A stretch of 64,000 bases of DNA, taken from positions 232,995 to 296,994 of the forward strand of contig NZ_LMFC01000003.1 in NCBI RefSeq assembly GCF_001426705.1. Reading direction: 5' to 3'. This document shows, piece after piece, positions 25,130-35,405 of this stretch. Every line of letters begins with the position of its first letter. Position 1 is the first letter of the stretch. The notes below the pieces were generated by a model. The model was not told the DNA's origin. It was given only the letters and a program-made list of their open reading frames with translations, and made no database searches. This DNA is from Cellulomonas sp. Root485. GTDB lineage: Bacteria; Actinomycetota; Actinomycetes; Actinomycetales; Cellulomonadaceae. A program made the position numbers and the translations under genes.

Positions 25130-26380
25130 GTGCACGGCTGGCTCGCGCTCGTCGGCCTGGTCCTGATCCCGCAGCAGGCGTTCTGGGACCTCGACCTGTA
25201 CCGCTACTGGATGTGGCTCGGGCTCAACGAGGGCCAGTGGCCGGTCCTCTCGGGCTCCTGGGTGTACCCCGCAGGCGCGATCGTCCCGATGCTCGCCGCC
25301 GCCGTCGGCGGAGCGGGTGGCGGCTCCCCGTACGCCGCGATCTGGGCGCTGATGATCACCGTGCTCGACGCGGTCGCGCTCGCGTTCCTGCTGCACACGC
25401 GTCGGCCGGACCGGCCGCAGGAGCCGCCGACCGCCCTCGGTGCCTGGTGGTGGCTCGCGTTCCTGGCGCTCCTCGGACCGGTGGCGATGGGTCGTCTCGA
25501 CGCCGTCATCGCCCCCGTGGTCGTAGTCGCGCTGTCGATCGCGCTGAACCATCCGCGCATCACCTCCGCGCTCCTGACGGCCGCAGCCTGGGTCAAGGTC
25601 GCGCCCGGTGCCCTGCTGATCGCGCTGTTCGTGGCGGTCCGCCGCCCGTGGCGCAGCGTGGTGGTGCCGGCGGCGATCGTCAGCGTCGTGGTCGTCGGGA
25701 CCGTCGCGGCGCTGGGCGGGCTGCCCCACGTGTCGTCGTTCCTGACCGAGCAGGAGGAGCGCGGGCTGCAGATCGAGTCGCCCGGGGCCACCCCGTGGCT
25801 CGTGGCCGGCCTGTTCTCCACGTCGATCACGCGGTACCTGAACCAGCCGATCGTCACCTGGGAGATCAAGGGACCGGGGACGCAGGGTGCTGCGGACGTG
25901 CTCGGGGCGCTCTTCTTCCTCGCGCTCGGTGCGGCCGCGCTGCTGCTCTGGTGGCGACGTGAGCGGCTGGGTGCGCGCATGTGGTCCGGCGGGATCGCGC
26001 GCACGGAGCTGCTGGTGCGGGGTGCGATGCTGCTGACGCTGGCGATGCTGGTGTTCAACAAGGTGGGATCACCGCAGTACATCGGCTGGCTGGCCCCTCC
26101 CGTGGCGGTCGCCCTGGCGCTGCGGCTGCCCGGCTGGCGGACGACCGCGTGGCTCGTGCTGGGCACCGCGGCGGCGACGCAGGTGGTGTTTCCCTGGTTC
26201 TACAACGAGGTCGTCTACGGCGGCCCTGCGGTGACGCTGACGCTGGCCGCCCGGAACGTCGCGCTCGTCGTGCTGCTCGTGCACACCGTCGTCGCGCTGG
26301 TCAGGCCCCTACCGCCCGACGATCACCCCGACGACTTGCGCCGCCAGGAGCGGATCACCAGCGCGAGCCCGGCCGCGTAG
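25130..26380 (+). CDS. polytopic membrane protein, GT87 / DUF2029-like glycosyltransferase
   Basis: 416 aa from GTG 25130, with about ten membrane helices. The motif FWDLDLYRYW near the N-terminus corresponds to the catalytic acidic loop of GT-C mannosyltransferases of the GT87 type, and a long outer loop (SSFLTEQEERGLQIESPGATPW) and FNKVGSPQYIGWL are also typical. Such enzymes use polyprenyl-phosphate mannose. The coding frame continues upstream to a CTG at 25076 preceded by GGAGG with 5-nt spacing; that start would restore the first helix and is probably the true one. Its 3' end overlaps the convergent acyltransferase by 58 bp. Confidence 0.8.
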   Translation: MHGWLALVGLVLIPQQAFWDLDLYRYWMWLGLNEGQWPVLSGSWVYPAGAIVPMLAAAVGGAGGGSPYAAIWALMITVLDAVALAFLLHTRRPDRPQEPPTALGAWWWLAFLALLGPVAMGRLDAVIAPVVVVALSIALNHPRITSALLTAAAWVKVAPGALLIALFVAVRRPWRSVVVPAAIVSVVVVGTVAALGGLPHVSSFLTEQEERGLQIESPGATPWLVAGLFSTSITRYLNQPIVTWEIKGPGTQGAADVLGALFFLALGAAALLLWWRRERLGARMWSGGIARTELLVRGAMLLTLAMLVFNKVGSPQYIGWLAPPVAVALALRLPGWRTTAWLVLGTAAATQVVFPWFYNEVVYGGPAVTLTLAARNVALVVLLVHTVVALVRPLPPDDHPDDLRRQERITSASPAA

Positions 26381-27543
26381 GTCACGCCGAGGACGCCCAG
26401 GTAGGGCACGTAGAACCGGCGCAGGACCGGGTGCCCGACCACGGCCGCTCCCCCGATCGCCGCACCCATCGCCACCGCACGCGCCCCGCGTGCGCCGGCC
26501 GTGTGCACCGCGAGCGGGATCCGGGGAATGCCTGCCTCCCCGGCCGCCGCGGCGTAGAGCTTGACCGGGACACCGTTCGCCGCCTGCTTCCACACACCGC
26601 GCGCGCCCGCCGCCATGTGCTGCGCCGCAGCGTCGCGCATCGTGGCCGTGGTCAGCGGAGCCGGTGGTCGCAGTCCGCGCCGGGTCAGCTCGGAGGTGAC
26701 CAGGACACCCGCGACCGACCCGGCCGTGAGCCACGCGGCCGCCGGCAGGATCCGGCGCGGGTTGGCGACGCCGACGACCGCCAGGTACATCTCCATCGTC
26801 ACCGGCCAGCTGACGGCCTCGGCGAACCCCCAGACGGCGGCACCCGCCATGCCGGCCCTGCCGTCCATCGCGCGGTGCAGGGTGCGCCACGTGCGGGACT
26901 CGGACGCGGTCGCGGGACCTTCGGCGAGCAGCGCCTCGAGCTGGTGGGCGACCGGGGACATGTCGTCGTCGACGAGGTCCTCCGGCTGGATGGGGTGGCC
27001 GAGACGGACCTCCACGGGGCCGGGGTGCAGCCCGCCGCCCTTGGGCAGCAGGTCACGTGTGCCGACGATGGCGACGGGCAGCAGCGGCACGTCGAACTCG
27101 CGGGCGATCCGGACGGCCCCGCTGCGCAGCTCCCCCAGCCGGCCGTCGGTGCTGCGGGTGCCCTCGGGGAACACGAGCAGGCTGGATCCGGCGCCGAGCA
27201 CGGCCTGCGCGCCGTCCACCAGCCCCGAGTAGCCGCCGCCCTTGCGGTGCACCGGGACCGCGCCGATGGCCAGCTTGAGGCCGAGCCGCATCCACGCCTT
27301 CTCGAACCAGTAGTCCTCGGCCGCGACGACCACCGGCTTGTACGGCGCGGGGAAGGCGGCGATCAGCGCCGGGGTGTCGGCGTGCGAGCTGTGGTTGGCG
27401 ACGATCACCATCGCCTCGTAGGGCGCCGAGCCACGCACCTTGTACCCGCCGACCAGGTGGAAGACGTTGCGCCAGAGCGTGTGACGGACGGCGCCGGCCA
27501 GGTTGAACCCGGGCGGGAGGCCGACGCGTCGACGCGACGTCAT
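26323..27543 (-). CDS. lysophospholipid acyltransferase (PlsC-type) with C-terminal extension
   Basis: 406 aa. The PlsC acyltransferase domain spans about 10-215, with the catalytic NHSSHAD (about 47) and FPEGTRS (about 125) motifs. It transfers an acyl group to lysophosphatidic acid or a relative. The C-terminal 190 residues are Ala-rich with helices (VVGHPVLRRFYVPYLGVLGVTYAAGLAL) and are not part of the standard domain. Its ATG overlaps the stop of the CdsA-like gene by 4 bp. Third gene of a phospholipid-building operon. Confidence 0.88.
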   Translation of the reverse strand: MTSRRRVGLPPGFNLAGAVRHTLWRNVFHLVGGYKVRGSAPYEAMVIVANHSSHADTPALIAAFPAPYKPVVVAAEDYWFEKAWMRLGLKLAIGAVPVHRKGGGYSGLVDGAQAVLGAGSSLLVFPEGTRSTDGRLGELRSGAVRIAREFDVPLLPVAIVGTRDLLPKGGGLHPGPVEVRLGHPIQPEDLVDDDMSPVAHQLEALLAEGPATASESRTWRTLHRAMDGRAGMAGAAVWGFAEAVSWPVTMEMYLAVVGVANPRRILPAAAWLTAGSVAGVLVTSELTRRGLRPPAPLTTATMRDAAAQHMAAGARGVWKQAANGVPVKLYAAAAGEAGIPRIPLAVHTAGARGARAVAMGAAIGGAAVVGHPVLRRFYVPYLGVLGVTYAAGLALVIRSWRRKSSG

Positions 27544-28418
27544 GCGAGCACCGCGGCGAGCGGCAGCACGAGCAGCAAGGAGTCCACACGGTCCAGCAGA
27601 CCGCCGAAGCCGGGCAGCCACGCCCCGGCGTCCTTGACCCCGGCCCGGCGCTTCACCATCGACTCCAACAGGTCTCCTCCGACGCTCCCGAGCAGCACGG
27701 CGACGTACAGCCCCGGCGAGGCGGAGTCCAGCACGACCAGCACGATGGCTGCCCCGACGGCGGCTCCGACCATACCGCCGACGGTCTTGTTCGGACTGAG
27801 CCGGGAGAGTGGTCGTCGGGCCCAGGCGTACCGGCGCAGGCCCGTCCCCCCGCACCAGGCTGCGATGTCGGTGGCGGCCGCAGCGAAGCACAGGAGGTAC
27901 GCATCACTGCCGACGAGGACGAGGTTGGCCAGCGACCAGCACAGCCAGATGGACCCGAAGGCCGTCAGGGTCGCGCGCTCGAGGCCGCGCTCCGAGTCCC
28001 CCGCGAGCAGGGCGGGGACCGCGCAGAGCAGCGCCACGAGAGGCACCAGAGCGAGCAGGTCGGGGGCCAGCCAGGCAGCCACCGGGTACGCGACGGCAAG
28101 CACCAGCAGGAGGATCGTCTCGGCGCGGGGCAACCGCATCATCGCGGCGAACTCGCGGACCGCCTGCAGCGCGAGCAGCGCCGCGAGCGCCGCCGTCGGC
28201 CCCGGACCGAGCCACATCGGGATGCCGATGACGGGCAGGATCAGCGCCCACGTGGTCCAGCGGCGGCGCAGCTCCGGCTTGCCGGAGAGGAACACAGGGA
28301 TCGCGGCGAGCACGAGGATCGTCACGCTGACGGCCAAGAGCCAGACGGCCCGGCCGTCGAGGTCGAGGTGCCACCCGAGGAGCCGCAGGTGGATCTCGAG
28401 ATCCGGCACGAGGTTCAC
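27540..28418 (-). CDS. CdsA-like phosphatidate cytidylyltransferase
   Basis: 292 aa, about eight membrane helices. The C-terminal signature reads SMVKRRAGVKDAGAWLPGFG then GLLDRVDS: the S-x-x-K-R-x4-K-D and D-R-x-D catalytic elements are intact, but the usual HGG is FGG. Cytidylyltransferases of this family make CDP-diacylglycerol from phosphatidic acid. GTG start, overlapping the upstream stop by 4 bp. The genome should also have a standard cdsA next to frr/dxr; this is likely a second, specialised copy paired with its neighbours. Confidence 0.88.
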   Translation of the reverse strand: MNLVPDLEIHLRLLGWHLDLDGRAVWLLAVSVTILVLAAIPVFLSGKPELRRRWTTWALILPVIGIPMWLGPGPTAALAALLALQAVREFAAMMRLPRAETILLLVLAVAYPVAAWLAPDLLALVPLVALLCAVPALLAGDSERGLERATLTAFGSIWLCWSLANLVLVGSDAYLLCFAAAATDIAAWCGGTGLRRYAWARRPLSRLSPNKTVGGMVGAAVGAAIVLVVLDSASPGLYVAVLLGSVGGDLLESMVKRRAGVKDAGAWLPGFGGLLDRVDSLLLVLPLAAVLA

Positions 28419-28999
28419 GCGAGGACCCGGTGCAGCTCACGCAGGCGCGTCCCGACCGTCACCAGCGACAGCCCGATCATCACCGGCAGCAGGATCGGCG
28501 ACAGCCCGGGGGCCGCCGCCAGGACGACCACCACGAGGCACCGCTCGGTCTTGCCGAACGGGCCCCCGTTGATCCGGGGCGCGCCCGCCCCGGCGCCAGC
28601 CAACGAGACGAACGTCGGCAGGGTCGCGACGAGCGCGGCGACGAGGACGAGCACCAGACCTGCACCGCCCTGCAACCGGCCCAGCAGCACGGCGAGGCCG
28701 ACGAACATCAGCAGGTCGCCAGCCCGGTCCCCGAGCTCGTTGACCACGAACCCCCAGGGCCGGGACACGCCGCGGGCACGCGCGACGGCTCCGTCGAGGT
28801 TGGCACCCGCGAGCCGACCGGCGAGCAGCACGAGGACGAGCGGCCAGACGCCGACCGCGATCGCGACGGCGGCCAGCGCTGCGCTGACCACGCCGAGCCA
28901 CGTGAACACGTCCGGTGACACGTCGCGGGCGACGGCCCACCGGACGACGCCGTCGAGCTGTCGGGTGTACCAGGGCTTGAGTGCATACAGGCCGCGCAT
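28415..28999 (-). CDS. CDP-alcohol phosphatidyltransferase-like protein with altered active site
   Basis: 194 aa, about six membrane helices. The family motif D-x2-D-G-x2-A-R-x8-G-x3-D-x3-D is recognisable as ANLDGAVARA, eight residues, then GFVVNELGD. Two of the four metal-binding Asp residues are replaced (first by Ala, third by Asn). Normal enzymes exchange the CMP of CDP-diacylglycerol for an alcohol such as inositol phosphate or glycerol phosphate. First gene of the operon with the CdsA-like and acyltransferase genes, joined by 4-bp overlaps. Substrate and activity uncertain. Confidence 0.82.
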   Translation of the reverse strand: MRGLYALKPWYTRQLDGVVRWAVARDVSPDVFTWLGVVSAALAAVAIAVGVWPLVLVLLAGRLAGANLDGAVARARGVSRPWGFVVNELGDRAGDLLMFVGLAVLLGRLQGGAGLVLVLVAALVATLPTFVSLAGAGAGAPRINGGPFGKTERCLVVVVLAAAPGLSPILLPVMIGLSLVTVGTRLRELHRVLA

Positions 29000-29049
29000 G
29001 CCGGGACCCTAGCGAGTCCCGGCACGCGACGACGGCAGCAACCCCCAGG

Positions 29050-29973
29050 TCAGCCCAGCTGCGACGCGACCTCCGATGCGACGAGCTCCAGGTGGTCCAG
29101 GTCGTGCAGGTCGAGCACCTGCAGGTACACGCGCGTGATGCCGAGCTCCCGGTAGGAGCCGATCCGGTCGACGACGGCGGTCGGCGTGCCGGCGAACCCG
29201 ACGGCCCGCACCTCGGCGGCGTCGCGCCCGATGGCCTCGGCGCGGCGAGCCACCTCGGCGTCGTCGCGACCTGCGCAGAGCACCTGCGCCACGGAGAACG
29301 TCAGGGTCGACGGGTCCCGGCCGGCCTCCTCGCACGCCGCCCGGACGGTGGCGACGCGACCCTCGACGTCGGCCGGTGCGGGGAACGACTGGTTGAACTC
29401 GGCGGCGTACCGGGCGGCCAGCGCGGGTGTGCGCTTCGGGCCGCTGCCGCCGACGATGATCGGCACCCGGGCCTGCACCGGCTTGGGCAGCGCGGGTGAG
29501 CGCTTGAGCTGGTAGTGCTCGCCCGCGAAGTCGTAGTGCTCCCCCACGGGCGTCCCCCACAGGCCGGTGATCAGCTCGAGCTGCTCGGTGAGCAGGCCGA
29601 ACCGCTTCTCGGGGAACGGGATCCCGTACGCGGCGTGCTCCTGCGCGAACCATCCGGCCCCCAGGCCCAGCTCGACGCGGCCGCCGGACATCTGGTCGAC
29701 CTGCGCCACCTGGATGGCCAGCACGCCCGGGTGCCGGAACGTCGCCGACGAGACCAGGGTGCCCAGCCGGATGCGGCTGGTCTCGCGGGCCAGCCCGGCC
29801 AGGGTCGTCCACGCGTCGGTGGGACCCGGCAGACCGTCGCCGGAGCCCATGCTCAGGTAGTGGTCGGAGCGGAAGAAGGCGTCGAAGCCGAGGTCCTCCG
29901 TGGCCTTGGCGACGGCGAGCAGGTCGTCGTACGTGGCCCCCTGCTGGGGCTCGGTGAAGATGCGCAGATCCAT
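29050..29973 (-). CDS. LLM-class F420-dependent oxidoreductase
   Basis: 307 aa luciferase-like TIM barrel. Opening MDLRIFTEPQQGATYDDLLA, AKATEDLGFDAFFRSDHYL, the LGTLVSSATFRHPGVLAIQVAQVD strand and GGRVELGLGAGW are characteristic of F420-linked flavin/deazaflavin enzymes of actinobacteria. It probably uses F420H2 to oxidise or reduce a small substrate that is not identifiable. The ATG at 29973 fits the family start; the open frame upstream is Arg-rich and unlike homologues. Confidence 0.9.
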   Translation of the reverse strand: MDLRIFTEPQQGATYDDLLAVAKATEDLGFDAFFRSDHYLSMGSGDGLPGPTDAWTTLAGLARETSRIRLGTLVSSATFRHPGVLAIQVAQVDQMSGGRVELGLGAGWFAQEHAAYGIPFPEKRFGLLTEQLELITGLWGTPVGEHYDFAGEHYQLKRSPALPKPVQARVPIIVGGSGPKRTPALAARYAAEFNQSFPAPADVEGRVATVRAACEEAGRDPSTLTFSVAQVLCAGRDDAEVARRAEAIGRDAAEVRAVGFAGTPTAVVDRIGSYRELGITRVYLQVLDLHDLDHLELVASEVASQLG

Positions 29974-30023
29974 GCCGACCACCCTCACACAGGTCGACCC
30001 CGGGCAGCGCGCCGTGCGACGGT

Positions 30024-30674
30024 GTGGACGTGATCCCCGCCATCGTGACCGGACGCCATCCTGCCGACGAGCCCTTCGCGGTGGCCGACTGGCGCCGTCG
30101 CGTCGCCGGGATCTACGCCGACGTCCGCCGGATGGCTGCTGACGACCCGGCGGCCGCGCACGCCGTGTGGGTCCAGCGACGCGACGAGCTGCTCGCCGAG
30201 CACCCGGCATCACCCCTGGACGCCGTCGCGAAGGCGTCGTTCGAGGGTCTCGACATCCCGCACCACGACCCCGCCTACCGGTTCGAGTGCGAGGTCCTGC
30301 CCGCCACCGCCCAGCGGCTCGACGTCAGCACCGGTGCCGATGGCGTGGTGCCGTTCGAGCGCATCGGCACCGTCGAGCTGGGTGACCTGGGCAGGCTCGC
30401 CGTGTGGGTGATCCGCGGCTACGGGGGCGGCCTGTTCGTCCCGCTGAAGGACGCGCTCGCGGGGACACCCGGCGGCACGTACGGCGGCGGGCGGTACCTG
30501 CTGGACACCATCAAGGGGGCAGATCTCGGCATGGCACAGGACAAGCTCGTCATCGACCTGAACTTCGCGTACAACCCGTCGTGCGCCTACGACCCGGCGT
30601 GGACCTGTCCGTTGGCCACCCGCGCCAACACGCTCGCCGTCGAGGTCCCGGTGGGCGAACGGATGAGGTCGTGA
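30024..30674 (+). CDS. DUF1684 domain-containing protein
   Basis: 216 aa, soluble. DUF1684 features: an N-terminal WRRRVAGIYADVRR helix, SFEGLDIPHHDPAYRFE, GRYLLDTIKGADLG and the closing LNFAYNPSCAYDPAWTCPLA with the Cys residues conserved in the family. Function unknown. GTG 30024 is used; a second GTG lies 6 bp downstream. Its stop overlaps the next gene's GTG (GTGA), so the two are coupled. Confidence 0.88.
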   Translation: MDVIPAIVTGRHPADEPFAVADWRRRVAGIYADVRRMAADDPAAAHAVWVQRRDELLAEHPASPLDAVAKASFEGLDIPHHDPAYRFECEVLPATAQRLDVSTGADGVVPFERIGTVELGDLGRLAVWVIRGYGGGLFVPLKDALAGTPGGTYGGGRYLLDTIKGADLGMAQDKLVIDLNFAYNPSCAYDPAWTCPLATRANTLAVEVPVGERMRS

Positions 30675-31489
30675 GCGCGCTGACGTCGATGTGGGCCTGG
30701 GACAACCCGGTCGCCCGCACCCTCGACGCCCGCGGTCGCGACTACGCCCCCGCCGAACCCGCCGCGCTCGTCGCGTTCTGCCAGGACCGCGCGATCCAGC
30801 GGGTCTTCCTGTCGGCACCCTGGGCGGCCGACGAGGGGCCCGTCGGCGACTGGTTCGGTGCGGCGACCACGGCGTTGCAGGGCGCCGGCGTCGCGGTCGG
30901 GCCGCTGGGCGGTGACCCCGGGTGGCTCGGTGAGCCGTCACTCGCGGTCACCTGGGCGCTGACCGCCCTGCGCTCCGGCCCGAGCGACAGCGTCCAGCTC
31001 GACGTCGAGCCGTGGGCGACCCCCGGCTGGCCCGCCGACCGGGACGCTCTGTGCGCGCAATGGCTCACGCTGCTCGACGGTGTCCTCGCGGCGCTGCCGG
31101 CCGGCGTCTCGCTGGGGGTCGACACCCCGTGGTGGCTCGCGCACGAGCCGTGGGAGGGCGGCACCCTGCTCGACGCCATCCTCGCGCGGGTCGGTCGCGT
31201 CGGCGTCGTCGCGTTCAGCGACCACGCGCAGGGTCCCGACGGGATCGTCGCGCTGGCCGCCCCGGCGGTCGTGGCGGCGTCGGCGGCAGGGCTGCCGTTC
31301 ACCGTGGGCGTCGAGACGGACACCGCCGAGGTCGCGGGAGGGGCGCAGTTCACGTTCATCGACGAGGGCCCGACGGTCCTGGAGCAGGAGACCGCGCTGG
31401 TCGCGGACGCGTTCGGCACCCTCCCCGGCTACGAGGGCGTCACGGTCGAGCACCACCGCGCCTGGCGAGCACTGCTGGGTCTGGACTGA
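30671..31489 (+). CDS. hypothetical protein, possible TIM-barrel hydrolase-like fold
   Basis: 272 aa, no signal peptide. Alternating strands and helices with acidic residues at strand ends (SVQLDVEPWATPGW, SLGVDTPWWLA, VVAFSDHAQG, FTVGVETDTAE, QFTFIDEG) suggest a TIM barrel with a glycosidase-like arrangement of acids, but I cannot name a family. GTG start overlaps the DUF1684 stop. An orphan partner of that gene. Confidence 0.6.
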   Translation: MSALTSMWAWDNPVARTLDARGRDYAPAEPAALVAFCQDRAIQRVFLSAPWAADEGPVGDWFGAATTALQGAGVAVGPLGGDPGWLGEPSLAVTWALTALRSGPSDSVQLDVEPWATPGWPADRDALCAQWLTLLDGVLAALPAGVSLGVDTPWWLAHEPWEGGTLLDAILARVGRVGVVAFSDHAQGPDGIVALAAPAVVAASAAGLPFTVGVETDTAEVAGGAQFTFIDEGPTVLEQETALVADAFGTLPGYEGVTVEHHRAWRALLGLD

Positions 31490-31525
31490 CGGCCGCCAGC
31501 CGACGGCCGACCGTCAGCGGTCGAC

Positions 31526-31657
31526 GTCGACCAAGCCCTGGATGACGTACCGACACCTGCGCACGTCACCCAGGGCTTGGTCCACACCGACGCGATCGGT
31601 GACCGAGCCCTGGGTGACGGGTCGACGGCCGGTGACGGCAGCCGTGGCTTGGTCGAC
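31526..31657. repeat. cluster of REP-like inverted and direct repeats
   Basis: GACCAAGCCCTGGATGACGT at 31529-31548 forms a 20-bp hairpin with ACGTCACCCAGGGCTTGGTC at 31563-31582 (one G-U). A third, directly repeated arm GACCGAGCCCTGGGTGACGG is at 31601-31620, and GGCTTGGTCGAC at 31646-31657 complements 31526-31537. The block fills the gap between convergent genes and can terminate both. Confidence 0.75.
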
Positions 31658-31659
31658 GG

Positions 31660-32577
31660 TCAGACCTGGCAGGTGGGGCACCAGTACAGCTTGCGGGTGG
31701 CCATCTCCTCGACGACCACCGGGTTGCCGCTGATCAGGCAGGGGTCGCCGGCGCGGTGATAGACCCAGTGGCGCAGGGTCGGGTCGGCCACCGCCTCCTC
31801 GCGCTGGGCGTCCGACAGGTCCTCGCGCGTGAGGATGAAGCCCCGCTCGATGCCGTCGGCCAGGAGGATCGCCCAGTCGTCCCAGAGCGCCCGGGCGACG
31901 TCGGCCGGGACGCGCCGGCCCGGGGTGTGCGGGTCGAGCCGCGCCCGGAACAGCAGCTCGGCACGGTAGATGTTGCCGATCCCCGCGACCACCGTCTGGT
32001 CCATGAGCAGCTGGCCGACAGCCACGTTCCGGGAGGTCAGCCGGCGCACCATCACGTCGCCCGCCGCGGCGAGGTCGTCGGTGGACGCGGGGTCCGGACC
32101 CAGCCGCTCGATCGCCGCTGCCGCACCCGCCGGGTCGAGGACCTCGCACGCCGACGGCCCGCGTAGGTCGGCGACGGTCGCGTCGGAGGCGAGCCGCACC
32201 CGCACCTGGCCGACGGGCTCGGGCGGGAACACCTCGCCGGCCGGGACCTCGCGTTCACCCTCGCCCATCCGCACAGCCCGGCGCAGCCGCGGAGCACCCA
32301 TGCTGCCCGCCGCGAACCCCCCGGGCACCAGCGGTGTCAGCGACCCGTAGAAGTCCCATGCGCCGTACAGACCCAGGTGCACGCGCAGGACGTCACCGGA
32401 CTCGAACGTGCAGAACAGCTGCTTGCCCACGGCGTCCGCCGCCACGAGGACCTGCCCGTCGACGCGCGCCGCGCCGCCCGCGAACCGGCCCTGCGGGGAG
32501 CTGACGGCGAGCCGTCGACCGACGAGGTCCTGGGAGAGCTGGCGGGCGATGCGGTGGACGGTATGACCCTCGGGCAC
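31660..32577 (-). CDS. Fpg/Nei family DNA glycosylase (endonuclease VIII-like)
   Basis: 305 aa. Starts MPEGHTVHRIA, with the catalytic Pro2 and Glu3 required for base excision and beta/delta-elimination, followed by the beta-sandwich, the H2TH region (QTVVAGIGNIYRAELLFRARLDP) and a C-terminal zinc finger. That finger normally reads C-x2-C-x16-C-x2-C; here the second Cys is Ser (CLIS), while spacing is kept and the closing YWCPTCQ is intact. It removes oxidised pyrimidines. Start at ATG 32577; downstream end abuts the REP-like cluster. Confidence 0.92.
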   Translation of the reverse strand: MPEGHTVHRIARQLSQDLVGRRLAVSSPQGRFAGGAARVDGQVLVAADAVGKQLFCTFESGDVLRVHLGLYGAWDFYGSLTPLVPGGFAAGSMGAPRLRRAVRMGEGEREVPAGEVFPPEPVGQVRVRLASDATVADLRGPSACEVLDPAGAAAAIERLGPDPASTDDLAAAGDVMVRRLTSRNVAVGQLLMDQTVVAGIGNIYRAELLFRARLDPHTPGRRVPADVARALWDDWAILLADGIERGFILTREDLSDAQREEAVADPTLRHWVYHRAGDPCLISGNPVVVEEMATRKLYWCPTCQV

Positions 32578-32587
32578 GCCCCGAAGG

Positions 32588-34480
<1,893 letters not shown>

Positions 34481-34605
34481 GCCTTTCCCTCGGCGCCTGG
34501 GTTCAGACGACGCTGCGTCGCGGGAGGTGCGATCTGCCCATCGTGGGTCCGGCCGGGTGAGTCGGCAATATCGGACATACCGGACCACCCGAACGGTCCA
34601 ACGTG

Positions 34606-35400
34606 TCACCCGTCGGCGCGCAGCGTCCTGCGGAGGGCCTCGACCTCGACCGCGGACAGACCCAGACCGTCGGCCAGGTACCCGTCGAACGACCCGAACC
34701 GCTCCTCGACCGCCGCGAGCGCGGCCTCCAGGAACTCGGCCCGGACCTCGAGCACGGGCCGCAGCAGGTCGGGGTCGCCCCCGGCGCCGACGAACTGGGC
34801 GAGCAGCGGGGCGAACGTCTCGCGGACCGCCGGGTTCACCTCGAGGAACTCGTCCGTCGCCCCTGCCACGTCGACTCCGGCGCCCAGCAGCAGGATCGTC
34901 GCCGCCCAGCCCGTGCGGTCCTTGCCCGCGGTGCAGTGGAACAGCACCGGCGTCCGCTCGGGGTCGAGCACGGTTCGCACGAACGTCGCGTACGCCGCTC
35001 GGGCGGACTCGTCGAGCACGAGGTGCCGGTAGACGGAACGCATCTCCCCGAGCATGTCGACCGAGGCGAACTCGTCGACGCGGCCGGCGGCGAGCAGGGT
35101 CGGCAGCTGTGCCGCCGCACCGCCGGGCAGGTCCTCGAGCACGTCGAGCACGACGAGCTCCGCGCCGACCGGCACCTGGTCGGGGCGCGACGACCGCTCG
35201 GCGTCCGTGCGCAGGTCGACGACGGTCCGGATGCCGAGTGCGGCCAGGGTGTCGTCCGTCACGACGGAGTCGGCCGACAGCTCGGCCGACCGGTAGGCGA
35301 CCCCCGTAGCGACCGTGCCACCGTCGGCCGTGGCGCGGCCACCGATGTCCCGGAGGTTGGTGACGGCGGGAGACAGCAGGATGTGCGGGTCGACGGTCAC
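34606..35400 (-). CDS. tyrosine-protein phosphatase (PtpB-like)
   Basis: 264 aa. The P-loop HCTAGKDRTGWAATILL (Cys nucleophile and Arg) is intact, with the N-terminal LRDIGGRATADGGTVATGVAYRSAEL typical of the MptpB/TbPTP group and a Y-phosphatase3-type C-terminal helix. These enzymes have dual phosphotyrosine/lipid phosphatase activity. GTG start at 35400; it begins 5 bp after the stop of the sigma gene and on the same strand, so co-transcription is likely. Confidence 0.9.
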   Translation of the reverse strand: MTVDPHILLSPAVTNLRDIGGRATADGGTVATGVAYRSAELSADSVVTDDTLAALGIRTVVDLRTDAERSSRPDQVPVGAELVVLDVLEDLPGGAAAQLPTLLAAGRVDEFASVDMLGEMRSVYRHLVLDESARAAYATFVRTVLDPERTPVLFHCTAGKDRTGWAATILLLGAGVDVAGATDEFLEVNPAVRETFAPLLAQFVGAGGDPDLLRPVLEVRAEFLEAALAAVEERFGSFDGYLADGLGLSAVEVEALRRTLRADG

Positions 35401-35405
35401 GCGGC

